The translations under genes and the position numbers were made by a program. The notes below the pieces were generated by a model that worked only from the letters and a program-made list of their open reading frames with translations, was not told where the DNA came from and did no database searches. A DNA stretch of 24,275 nucleotides from JAFMKE01 sp964655225 (GTDB lineage Bacteria; Bacteroidota; Bacteroidia; Chitinophagales; UBA8649), in assembly GCA_964655225.1 (NCBI GenBank), contig CAZZMB010000035.1, positions 1 through 24,275 of the forward strand. The letters run 5' to 3'. Below are positions 7,529 to 15,326 of the stretch, one piece after another; the first letter of the stretch is position 1; the number at the start of each line of letters is the position of its first letter.

Positions 7529-7661
7529 CCCTTGTTAGGACAAAAGTGGCACCTCTATGTTTTGACTGACGAGATTATTTTGTGTTTACCTGTTTAATTT
7601 TCCTACTTTATTTTCTATAAAATCTCGTTTTTCAACAGCTCGTTTCTTTAGAAGTAAAACA

Positions 7662-8546
7662 CTATTTATTTTCTTCCATCCATCTTACAATTAAAGGAAA
7701 ATGATCTTTAGGAGCATCTTTATGACTCAACATATCAATATGCCCATAGTCATTTATAAAACCGGATTCTTTGGCCAAATACCAATAGTCTTTCTTTGCG
7801 TTTTTCACTTCACCCATTAAACTCTTAATGTCTTTGGGGTGTCCTAAGAGGGTATCATTTTTACCTGCTACAAACAACAAAGGGGGTAGCGCTTTTATTT
7901 CAAGTACTTTGCCATAATCAAAACCATCTTTATTGTCTTTCCAAGCACTACCCACCTTAATCCACTCATTAATTTGTTTGTAGTGATTAATTGGTTCCTC
8001 ATCTGAACCTACACCTAATTTGGTAGCGGGAAAATAACCAAAAATAGGGTTAAGCATTTTCCCTAAAAAATACCAACCGAGTTTTAGTTTTTTAAAATAA
8101 TTCCAGTTTCGGACACTAATCCATCTTTTCACTCCAAAAAATACAGTATTCACGAAAGGGTGATCAAATCTTGCCATATAAGCCAATAAAAGAATACCCC
8201 CCCATGAATGTGCCGCAGCATGAATGGGAACGTCTCCCTTGATTTCTTTAATTTTTAAAAGGCTTAAGGGGATGTCTGTTTTAATCACATCAACTTGCCC
8301 ATATAAACTGTTTTTACTCAATTTAGGTCTACTTTCACCCCTTCCTTGCATGTCCATAATGAAAACATCATACCCTTGTTTAGCTAAAAAGGGGGCATAC
8401 CCTTTAAGGTTTTTGGAATAGAAAATCTTTCCATTTTCCATGGATCCATGAAGTAAAAATGCGGGCGGACCATCCGGGTTTTCGAAGATTCTTTTAAGAT
8501 GTAGCGCCCCTCCTTCAAAGGGGATAAAAAGAGATGCTGATTGCAT
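7662..8546 (-). CDS. Alpha/beta-hydrolase fold protein (lipase/esterase-like)
   Basis: A 294-residue alpha/beta hydrolase. The oxyanion-loop region is FLLHGSMENG (residues 30-39), followed by a strand and the MDMQGRGES turn (64-72). The nucleophile elbow is AHSWGG with Ser114, so the usual first Gly of GxSxG is Ala. The acid is probably Asp231 in AGKNDTLLG and the base His269 in NDYGHIDML, giving a full triad in the right order. A cap region lies between about 130 and 205. There is no signal peptide. The shape recalls acid lipase/cholesterol-esterase relatives and serine peptidases of the same fold; the substrate is unknown. It is a monocistronic gene converging on mutL. Confidence 0.85.
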   Translation of the reverse strand: MQSASLFIPFEGGALHLKRIFENPDGPPAFLLHGSMENGKIFYSKNLKGYAPFLAKQGYDVFIMDMQGRGESRPKLSKNSLYGQVDVIKTDIPLSLLKIKEIKGDVPIHAAAHSWGGILLLAYMARFDHPFVNTVFFGVKRWISVRNWNYFKKLKLGWYFLGKMLNPIFGYFPATKLGVGSDEEPINHYKQINEWIKVGSAWKDNKDGFDYGKVLEIKALPPLLFVAGKNDTLLGHPKDIKSLMGEVKNAKKDYWYLAKESGFINDYGHIDMLSHKDAPKDHFPLIVRWMEENK

Positions 8547-8693
8547 GTTTTGTAAAAATACTTTTTTCTTTTGGTTTTTTCCTGCCTAGTATTCCCTACA
8601 CTTCACAATGTATATGCTCACTATTAAGGAGAGGATTTTTGCTTTCTCGACAATTATTTTTTTAAGTTTAGCTTTAAATAATAAATCTATAGT

Positions 8694-10001
8694 ATGAAGG
8701 ATCAGTTTGAAGTAATTGGAGGGAAGTCCTTAAAAGGTGACATTACACCTCAAGGCGCAAAGAATGAAGCATTACAAGTGCTGTGTGCTCCACTGTTAAC
8801 TGCTGAAAAAGTTGAAATGCACAACCTTCCCGATATACGGGACGTTAATTTTTTAATAGAACTACTTAAAGAACTGGGTGTAAAAGTTGAAAAACTTGGG
8901 GCTGGAAGCTATAGTTTCCAAGCGGATAATGTCAATTTAGACTACTTGTTGAGCGACGCATTTAAGAAAAGAGCGAGTTCGTTGAGAGGGTCTGTAATGA
9001 TTATGGGTCCGTTGTTGGCCCGATTCAAAAAAGCATATATTCCCAAACCTGGTGGTGATAAAATTGGCGCCCGACCTTTGGATACACACTTTTTAGGCTT
9101 TCAAAAACTGGGAGCTGATTTTTCGTACAACCAAGACGACAACTTTTACACGGTAAAAGCAGAGAATTTACAAGGGACCTATATGTTAATGAATGAACCC
9201 TCGGTGACGGGTACGGCGAATGTTGTTATGGCTGCCGTTATGGCTAAAGGACATACAACAATTTACAATGCAGCATGTGAGCCTTACCTCCAACAACTAT
9301 GCGCAATGCTAAATAGTATGGGCGCTAAAATTCAAGGAGTAGGAAGTAATTTATTGGAAATTGATGGAGTAAGCGAATTGGGTGGATGTACCCACACTTT
9401 ACTCCCAGACTTTATAGAGGTCGGATCTTTTATTGGTTTGGCGGCTGCTACCCAGTCGGAGTTAACGATTAAAAATTGCCGTATCGATAAACTCGGCCCC
9501 ATACCGGATGTATTTAAACGATTAGGTATACAACTCGAATTAAGAGGGGATGACATCTATGTTCCCGCTCAAAAAAATTATGAGATTCAACGAATGATTG
9601 ATGGCTCGATTCCAACAATCTATGACGCTCCTTGGCCGGGCTTTACCCCAGATTTAATATCAATCATCTTGGTTGCTGCTATTCAAGCAAAAGGAAGTGT
9701 ATTGATTCATCAAAAAATGTTTGACGCCCGTCTGTTCTTTATTGATAAGTTGAAAGATATGGGTGCTCAGATTATATTGTGTGACCCTCACCGAGCGACA
9801 GTAATCGGAATTGACCGAAAGTATAAGTTGAGGGGTATTCAAATGAGCAGTCCAGACATTCGTGCAGGTGTTGCCTTGCTTATAGCTGCGATGTCAGCCG
9901 AGGGTAAAAGTGTGATTTCTAATATCCATCAGATTGATAGAGGTTACCAAAACATCGATGGCCGATTAAACGCCTTAGGTGCAAGTATTAAACGTCTGTA
10001 G
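8694..10001 (+). CDS. murA: UDP-N-acetylglucosamine 1-carboxyvinyltransferase
   Basis: A 435-residue MurA, the first committed enzyme of peptidoglycan synthesis, transferring enolpyruvate from phosphoenolpyruvate to UDP-GlcNAc in the cytoplasm. Family signatures include GGKSLKGDITPQGAKNEAL at the start (Lys and Asn of the substrate site), RGSVMIMGPLLARF, IGARPLDTH, and the DIRAGVALLIAAM segment near the end. The flexible-loop cysteine (Cys115 in E. coli) is replaced by Asp122 in PGGDKIGARP. Asp at this position keeps activity and abolishes covalent attack by fosfomycin in enzymes where it has been studied. The gene stands alone and converges on queG with only three bases between the two stops. 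Confidence 0.97.
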   Translation: MKDQFEVIGGKSLKGDITPQGAKNEALQVLCAPLLTAEKVEMHNLPDIRDVNFLIELLKELGVKVEKLGAGSYSFQADNVNLDYLLSDAFKKRASSLRGSVMIMGPLLARFKKAYIPKPGGDKIGARPLDTHFLGFQKLGADFSYNQDDNFYTVKAENLQGTYMLMNEPSVTGTANVVMAAVMAKGHTTIYNAACEPYLQQLCAMLNSMGAKIQGVGSNLLEIDGVSELGGCTHTLLPDFIEVGSFIGLAAATQSELTIKNCRIDKLGPIPDVFKRLGIQLELRGDDIYVPAQKNYEIQRMIDGSIPTIYDAPWPGFTPDLISIILVAAIQAKGSVLIHQKMFDARLFFIDKLKDMGAQIILCDPHRATVIGIDRKYKLRGIQMSSPDIRAGVALLIAAMSAEGKSVISNIHQIDRGYQNIDGRLNALGASIKRL

Positions 10002-10004
10002 CAC

Positions 10005-10934
10005 CTATGCCTTTTTCAAAAAATCAATATTCCTTTTCAAGCCCGCATATTTGGTTCGCTTGACCGGGCTACCCTCAAATAATTTAGTGAATACTTCCTC
10101 TGTAATTTCTTCCCACTCTTGCCGTTCTTTTCGCAGAAGCTCTTCTCTAGGGTTAAATTGGGGTTCTTGATGGTTTTTGGATTTTGCATTTATAGGACAA
10201 ACCTCTTGACAGATATCACAGCCATACATCCAACCTTCCATTTTACCTTTAAACTGGCTAGGGATTTTATCTTTTAGTTCAATGGTTAAATAAGAAATAC
10301 ATTTACTAGCATCCATTTGATAAGGTGCATAAATAGCATCTGTTGGACAAGCATCAATACATTTAGTACAACTACCGCAGTGGTCTTTCACAGGGCCATC
10401 ATAATCTAATTCTAAATCTAGAATTAACTCAGCTAAAAAAAAGTAGGAACCCTTTCGTTTGGTTAACAGCAAGGTATTTTTACCTATCCACCCTAAGCCA
10501 CTTTTTTGCGCCCACACCCGTTCCATTACAGGTGCACTATCTACAAAAGCGCGCCCATCCACGTCACCTATTTCTTCTTGAACGAATTGGAGTAATGCTT
10601 TTAGTTTTTTGCGCACTACTTTGTGGTAATCTCTCCCATAGGCATACTTGGAAATCTTAGGTGCTTTGGGGTCTTCTTGTTCTGCTTCCGTATAGTAGTT
10701 ATAACTCAGTGATATGACCGATTTTGCACCGGGCACTAGCTTTCTTGGGTCCGTTCGCATATCAAAATGATTGGCCATATAAGCCATTTCCCCCTGATGA
10801 TTATTGTTCAGCCAAGCTTCTAATTTTTTGGCCTCATCATTAAGAAATTCAGCCTTGGAAATACCAATTTCTTCAAACCCTAAGTCGTGGGCTTTCTGTT
10901 TGATGGCATGTGTGTTTTTATAGGTGTTTTCCAA
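10005..10934 (-). CDS. queG: Epoxyqueuosine reductase QueG
   Basis: A 309-residue QueG, the cobalamin and iron-sulfur dependent enzyme that reduces epoxyqueuosine to queuosine in tRNA. The N-terminal part carries the family pattern GEMAYMANHF...DPRKLVPGAKSVISL. Two 4Fe-4S ferredoxin motifs follow: CGSCTKCIDACP and CDICQEVCP, with a further Cys earlier in the usual cluster pairing. The open frame continues upstream to 11231, but that part is hydrophobic, overlaps the grpE upstream region and is not family-like. No in-frame ATG lies near the conserved start, so TTG at 10934 (giving MENTYKNTHAIKQKAHDLGF) is proposed. Gene length then matches the family. Confidence 0.92.
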   Translation of the reverse strand: MENTYKNTHAIKQKAHDLGFEEIGISKAEFLNDEAKKLEAWLNNNHQGEMAYMANHFDMRTDPRKLVPGAKSVISLSYNYYTEAEQEDPKAPKISKYAYGRDYHKVVRKKLKALLQFVQEEIGDVDGRAFVDSAPVMERVWAQKSGLGWIGKNTLLLTKRKGSYFFLAELILDLELDYDGPVKDHCGSCTKCIDACPTDAIYAPYQMDASKCISYLTIELKDKIPSQFKGKMEGWMYGCDICQEVCPINAKSKNHQEPQFNPREELLRKERQEWEEITEEVFTKLFEGSPVKRTKYAGLKRNIDFLKKA

Positions 10935-11160
10935 GAGGAATAGATAACTAATTAGGAATAGAGCAAAGATAATAATCAAGATGTACAAGACTATTGGAAA
11001 GGTAAAATACTTTTTACTTGGGACATTTAAGATTAAAAGAAGGATATTTTTATACTTTTCCGCCGGTATTGTTTGTGGGATGTCAACCAAAGGACAGTAT
11101 AAAACGAATTTTTTAGGACAGAATGTCAGAAAAAATACGGTGGCAAACTTTTTGACAAGA

Positions 11161-11168
11161 TATCTTTG
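11161..11168 (+). promoter_or_regulatory. Bacteroidota-type -7 element ahead of grpE-dnaJ
   Basis: TATCTTTG is an exact TAnnTTTG match, 16 bases before the grpE start codon. There is no TTG at the normal 17-23 spacing; the place is taken by GTGG. An imperfect inverted repeat (TGTCAgAAAAA at 11124-11134, TTTTTGACA at 11149-11157) lies just upstream. The remainder of the 250-base gap after queG (10935-11160) shows no gene I trust. Confidence 0.5.
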
Positions 11169-11184
11169 CATAAATTTTATTAAA

Positions 11185-11733
11185 ATGGCAGAGAAGGATA
11201 AAGAGACTATTGAGGAGCAAGACCTTAACATGAGCGAAGACGCTCAAGAGGAAGGCGAAAAAGAGGCAGTGGTAGCGCCTAAAAATGAGTTAGAAGACTT
11301 AAGCGAACAGTTAACAGAGCAAAAGGAAAAGTACTTGCGCTTATTTGCAGACTTCGATAATTACAAGAAGAGAACAGCTAAAGAGCGTTTAGACTTATTG
11401 AATACTGCTGGCAAGGATATTATTCTAAGTGTCATTCCTGTTATTGATGATTTTGAAAGAGCCATTGCTATTGCGGAAAAGGCGACTGAAGTGGATTCTG
11501 TGAAAGAAGGGATGGAGCTCATTAAGAATAAAATGTTTAGTGTGTTGCAGCAAAGGGGAATAAATGTTATGGAGTCTGTTGGAGAGCCATTTGACGCTGA
11601 AAGACATGAAGCAATTACGGAAATACCAGCACCGAACGAAGACATGAAGGGAAAAGTTATCGATGAAGTGGAAAAGGGGTATACCATGAACAATAAAATT
11701 ATCCGTTACGCAAAAGTGGTAGTGGGGAAATAA
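11185..11733 (+). CDS. grpE: Nucleotide exchange factor GrpE
   Basis: A 182-residue GrpE, the homodimeric co-chaperone that releases ADP from DnaK. The first 40 residues are a Glu-rich, disordered-looking segment. They are followed by a long coiled-coil helix with the typical LRLFADFDNYKKRTAKER segment, then the head domain with GMELIKNKM, GEPFDAERHEAI and VEKGYTMNNKIIRYAKVVV. The frame is open upstream to 10981, but ATG 11185 is chosen because it follows the -7 promoter element and gives the normal length. dnaJ begins 35 bases after the stop, so the two form an operon; dnaK is not nearby in this window. Confidence 0.96.
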   Translation: MAEKDKETIEEQDLNMSEDAQEEGEKEAVVAPKNELEDLSEQLTEQKEKYLRLFADFDNYKKRTAKERLDLLNTAGKDIILSVIPVIDDFERAIAIAEKATEVDSVKEGMELIKNKMFSVLQQRGINVMESVGEPFDAERHEAITEIPAPNEDMKGKVIDEVEKGYTMNNKIIRYAKVVVGK

Positions 11734-11768
11734 AACAGGTATTTAAGTATGCATAAGGGGTAAATAAT

Positions 11769-12902
11769 ATGGCTAAAAGGGATTATTACGAGATACTAGG
11801 CATTGATAAAGGTGCTTCTGAAGTGGAAATTAAAAAAGCTTACCGAAAGGTGGCCTTAAAATTTCATCCAGACAGGAACCAAGGCGACGATTCTGCAGAG
11901 GCGAAGTTTAAGGAAGCTGCAGAGGCTTATGAAGTTTTAGGAAACGCCGAGAAGAAAGCAAAGTATGATAGATTTGGCCATGCGGGAGTAGATGGACCTG
12001 GAGGATTTGGTGGTGGCGGAGCAGGCATGAATATGGAGGATATATTTAGCAATTTTGGAGACGTTTTTGGCGGCGGTGGCGGTGGAGATTTCGGCTCTTT
12101 TTTTGGCGGCGGTGGCGGTCGTGGTGGTAAACGAGTTCGCAAAGGCAGTAACTTAAGAGTGAAAGTCAAGCTAAGCTTCGCAGATATTGAATCGGGGATT
12201 GAGAAAAAGCTCAAAATAAATAAGTTGGTCAATGTTTCAGGAGCGTCTTACACGACTTGCTCAAGTTGTGGTGGAACCGGATCCGTTAGACGAGTGACAA
12301 ATACCATTTTAGGTCAGATGCAAACGACGACGACATGCCCTACTTGTAATGGAAGCGGGCAAATCATGGATACAAGACCCCCTGGATCAGACGCAAACGG
12401 CCAAAAAAGAGAGGAGCGAGTAGTTTCAGTAAATATTCCAGCAGGAGTTGAAGAGGGCATGCAGCTTCAAGTTAGAGGAGAGGGAAATGAAGGTCCCATG
12501 AATGGTATGGCGGGCGACTTAATCGTGCTAATTGAAGAAGTTCCTCATGAATATTTAGTGCGGGACGGGCAAAATGTATTGTTTAAACTAGGGCTTAATT
12601 TTGCAGACGCTGCCTTGGGCACATCTGTAGAGGTGCCGACTATAAGTGGTAAGGCGAAGATTAAAATTTCTGAAGGAACGCAAAGTGGAAAGGTGTTAAG
12701 GCTCAAAGGCAAAGGGCTTCCATCGGTCAATGCTTATGGAAAAGGAGATCAATTGGTATATATATCAATATATACACCTAAAAACCTATCTAAGGATGAA
12801 AAAGCGGCCTTACAAAAGTTTAGAGAATCTGAAAATTTTGAAGCAAAACCTGAAAAGGCTGATCAAGGATTCTTTGAAAATGTAAAAGACTTTTTTAGCT
12901 AG
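11769..12902 (+). CDS. dnaJ: Chaperone protein DnaJ with a reduced zinc domain
   Basis: A 377-residue DnaJ (Hsp40) that delivers substrates to DnaK and stimulates its ATPase. The J domain (residues 1-70) starts KRDYYEILGI and has the essential HPD in FHPDRNQ. A Gly/Phe region (about 72-120) follows, with runs of glycine and a 12-codon internal repeat. The zinc domain holds only two CxxCxGxG motifs, CSSCGGTGS and CPTCNGSG, instead of four. The first and fourth are absent, so one zinc site (formed by motifs 2 and 3) can remain. The two C-terminal beta domains and dimerisation tail look normal (NIPAGVEEGMQLQVRGEGNE, LGTSVEVPT). The gene follows grpE in an operon. Confidence 0.95.
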   Translation: MAKRDYYEILGIDKGASEVEIKKAYRKVALKFHPDRNQGDDSAEAKFKEAAEAYEVLGNAEKKAKYDRFGHAGVDGPGGFGGGGAGMNMEDIFSNFGDVFGGGGGGDFGSFFGGGGGRGGKRVRKGSNLRVKVKLSFADIESGIEKKLKINKLVNVSGASYTTCSSCGGTGSVRRVTNTILGQMQTTTTCPTCNGSGQIMDTRPPGSDANGQKREERVVSVNIPAGVEEGMQLQVRGEGNEGPMNGMAGDLIVLIEEVPHEYLVRDGQNVLFKLGLNFADAALGTSVEVPTISGKAKIKISEGTQSGKVLRLKGKGLPSVNAYGKGDQLVYISIYTPKNLSKDEKAALQKFRESENFEAKPEKADQGFFENVKDFFS

Positions 12903-12912
12903 CCAAGCTAGC
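12898..12912 (+). terminator. Possible weak terminator at the end of dnaJ
   Basis: GCTAGC (12898-12903), loop CAA, GCTAGC (12907-12912) forms a 6-bp stem that includes the dnaJ stop codon. It is followed by GTTTATTA rather than a clean T run, so it is a marginal terminator. Confidence 0.28.
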
Positions 12913-13021
12913 GTTTATTAGTATTAGATAAGCAATCAAATAGGCTCACCAAGCACTAATATTTTTTAGGGTTCAGCTAAATAGATCAGAGTAATCTACT
13001 AAATATAGATTTCTTTACACC

Positions 13022-14005
13022 ATGCTACGAAATTTGATTTTAATTCTTGTTTCCTTTTGCTTTATACACATTGCCCAGGCTTGGGGCTTTTGGGCACATC
13101 AGCGCATTAATCGCTTGGCAATTTTTTCTCTACCCCCAGCTATGTTTACTTTTTATAAGGCAAACATTGAGTATATCACCGAACATGCTGTTGATCCAGA
13201 CAAACGAAGATATGTAGTAGTAGGAGAAGCACCTAAACACTTTATTGACTTGGATCATTTTTGTGCCTACCCCTGTGATAGCTTTCCGCGCAAATGGCAG
13301 GAAGCAAAGAGCATATACTCAGAAGACACTCTTAATGCTTATGGTATTGTTCCTTGGGTCATTGAATGGACGATGAATAAGCTTACTGGAGCTTTCGTGG
13401 ACAAAGACAAAGCCTTAATTTTAAAGTACTCTGCTGATCTTGGTCATTACATTGCAGATAGTCACGTACCCTTGCATACTACGGAGAATTATAATGGTCA
13501 ATTAACAGATCAACAGGGTATCCATGGCTTTTGGGAAAGTCGTTTACCTGAGCTATTTCACGAGGAATATTCCTTTTGGGTGGGAGGTGCTTCTTATATA
13601 AAAAATAGGAATGAATTTATCTGGACAAACATCTTACATGCGCACAATCAACTAGAGGGCTTATTAAGTTTAGAAAAGCAATTGGATAAGACATACCCTA
13701 ATGATCAAAAGTATGCCTTTGAGGCAAGGGGTGAATCTTTGATTAAAACATATTCTCGGGGATACTCCCTTGCTTATCACGAATTATTAGATGGTATGGT
13801 TGAAAATCAAATGCAATTGAGCGTAAAGCACATTGCAGACCTATGGTTTACTTGTTGGGTTGGTGCAGGCTTACCGAATTTAAGCGATTTGGACTTCAAT
13901 AATATACGAGAACCTGCAGGACAGGAAAATGAAGGAAAAGTCCTTAAGGTAAAAAGCCGTCCTCATGCAGAAACCGGATTTGATGTTTTATTAGATAAAC
14001 CTTAA
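13022..14005 (+). CDS. Secreted zinc-dependent phospholipase C / S1-P1 nuclease-like protein
   Basis: A 327-residue exported protein of the zinc phospholipase C / S1-P1 nuclease fold, hydrolases with a trinuclear zinc site. Residues 1-20 are a signal peptide with an AQA cleavage site, which leaves Trp21 as the first mature residue. In this fold the free N-terminal Trp is itself a zinc ligand, with His26 at mature position 6 as in P1 nuclease. Further ligand candidates are Asp58/Asp60, His73 (KHFIDLDHF), His142/Asp146/His152 (HYIADSHVPLH) and His168/Glu172 (HGFWE). The HxxxE form is more like phospholipase C. Substrate (phospholipid or nucleic acid) is uncertain. Its stop codon overlaps that of the converging nhaD by two bases. 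Confidence 0.85.
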   Translation: MLRNLILILVSFCFIHIAQAWGFWAHQRINRLAIFSLPPAMFTFYKANIEYITEHAVDPDKRRYVVVGEAPKHFIDLDHFCAYPCDSFPRKWQEAKSIYSEDTLNAYGIVPWVIEWTMNKLTGAFVDKDKALILKYSADLGHYIADSHVPLHTTENYNGQLTDQQGIHGFWESRLPELFHEEYSFWVGGASYIKNRNEFIWTNILHAHNQLEGLLSLEKQLDKTYPNDQKYAFEARGESLIKTYSRGYSLAYHELLDGMVENQMQLSVKHIADLWFTCWVGAGLPNLSDLDFNNIREPAGQENEGKVLKVKSRPHAETGFDVLLDKP

Positions 14006-15324
14006 ACGCCTAAGGCATTAAAAAGATAGTGATTAAAGAAATAGAATGCAGCAACTCCAGCAATGTAACCCACTAAGGCCAACCAGGCTATTTTTTTCAA
14101 ATACCAAAAGAAATCAATTTTTTCCATTCCCATAGCTACAACCCCTGCAGCCGAACCAATAATTAACATGCTGCCACCAGTACCAGCGGTAAACGCAATA
14201 AGGTGCCAATCGGGATGGTCCATTACTAAATCTGGGAACATTCCCATGCCAGCAGCAACCAAAGGAACATTATCCACAACGGCACTAGCAAAACCTAAAA
14301 TAATAATGAAAAGATCAGTACCAATAGATCCTTCTACCGATTGCCCAAACTGGAAAATCATTCCCAAAGATTCCAAAGCAGCCACCGTCATTAAAATACC
14401 CAAGAAAAATAACAAACTAGGCATCTCAATCTTTCCCAAGGCGGAATGTACAGGACTTACATGGCCAGTATCAGAAGTAGCATCGGACATCTCAAATTCT
14501 CTGTTGGTAACAAGTTCAGCGAAGATTGTAAAGATGGCAAGTGACAACATCATGCCGACATATGGAGGAAGGTGAGTTAGTGTTTTAAACACAGGCACAG
14601 CTAAAATCAACGCAAGCCCCAAATACAACATAAAAGCGGAGTGCTTATTTACTACTTCGTTTTCCTCTGGCGCATCAAAAGTGCCTTGGAATGCTTTCAT
14701 TTTGCTTGCCAAATAGGTTGGTATAAGCATACAAATTAGGGAGGGAAAAATTAAGTGTTCTATTAATTTAAGTGTTGTAACTTTTTCTCCCATCCACAAC
14801 ATCGTTGTGGTTACATCTCCAATAGGTGACCAAGCACCACCCGCATTAGCGGTGACAACAATTAACCCCACATACCAGATTCGGTCTTCACGTTTTTTGA
14901 TCAACTTAGCAAGGATAGAAATCAAAACAATTGTAGCTGTTAAGTTGTCAATAATAGCAGAAAGAATAAATGCTAGAATGGCAACTATCCACAGGAGAGT
15001 TTTCTTTTGATTGGTTTTTATAAATTGCTTAATAGTTGCAAAACCATCGAAATGATCAATGATTTCAACAATAGTCATTGCTCCAATTAAGAATATAAGA
15101 ATTTCACAAGTTTTACCAAAATGGTGCAACAAAACCGCTTCAACGGTGCTTTCCTCTAAGCCGTGAGGACTTACCTCAAAGACAGGAAGGTGAGAAAGAG
15201 ATACAACCGCCCAAGCAAGAGCCATCATAGCTAGGGCAGGCACTAGCTTATCTATTTTCAAGTTGTGCTCCAAGGTAATAGCAAGATAACCTAGAACAAA
15301 TATAATGAGTACTACCAATTCCAT
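14002..15324 (-). CDS. nhaD: Na+/H+ antiporter, NhaD type
   Basis: A 440-residue polytopic membrane protein of the NhaD branch of the ion-transporter superfamily, exchanging cytoplasmic Na+ or Li+ for protons. About 11-13 hydrophobic segments are visible. Conserved polar stretches inside membrane segments include SAIIDNLTATIVLISIL, TANAGGAWSPIGDVTTTML and SAVVDNVPLVAAG; the paired Asp-Asn motifs in two inverted halves are typical of this fold. It begins two bases after the stop of the dehydrogenase gene on the same strand, so it is the second gene of a tightly coupled operon. Marine bacteria commonly use such antiporters for sodium homeostasis at alkaline pH. Confidence 0.92.
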   Translation of the reverse strand: MELVVLIIFVLGYLAITLEHNLKIDKLVPALAMMALAWAVVSLSHLPVFEVSPHGLEESTVEAVLLHHFGKTCEILIFLIGAMTIVEIIDHFDGFATIKQFIKTNQKKTLLWIVAILAFILSAIIDNLTATIVLISILAKLIKKREDRIWYVGLIVVTANAGGAWSPIGDVTTTMLWMGEKVTTLKLIEHLIFPSLICMLIPTYLASKMKAFQGTFDAPEENEVVNKHSAFMLYLGLALILAVPVFKTLTHLPPYVGMMLSLAIFTIFAELVTNREFEMSDATSDTGHVSPVHSALGKIEMPSLLFFLGILMTVAALESLGMIFQFGQSVEGSIGTDLFIIILGFASAVVDNVPLVAAGMGMFPDLVMDHPDWHLIAFTAGTGGSMLIIGSAAGVVAMGMEKIDFFWYLKKIAWLALVGYIAGVAAFYFFNHYLFNALGV

Positions 15325-15326
15325 TT

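Noticed and set aside
7569..7628. Inverted repeat ACGAGATT (7569-7576) and AATCTCGT (7621-7628) between the mutL and hydrolase gene ends
   Set aside because: The 44-base loop is too long and no T run follows, so I do not call it a terminator; an 8-base match in AT-rich DNA may be chance.
10981..11184. N-terminal extension of grpE
   Set aside because: It would cover the TATCTTTG promoter element and make the protein too long; the extension is hydrophobic and basic, unlike GrpE.
11927..12232. Proline-rich minus-strand frame
   Set aside because: The prolines are the complement of the glycine codons of the dnaJ Gly/Phe region.
14168..14575. 135-codon open frame on the plus strand
   Set aside because: It lies wholly opposite nhaD, whose protein has clear antiporter motifs; the frame is a shadow with no family resemblance.
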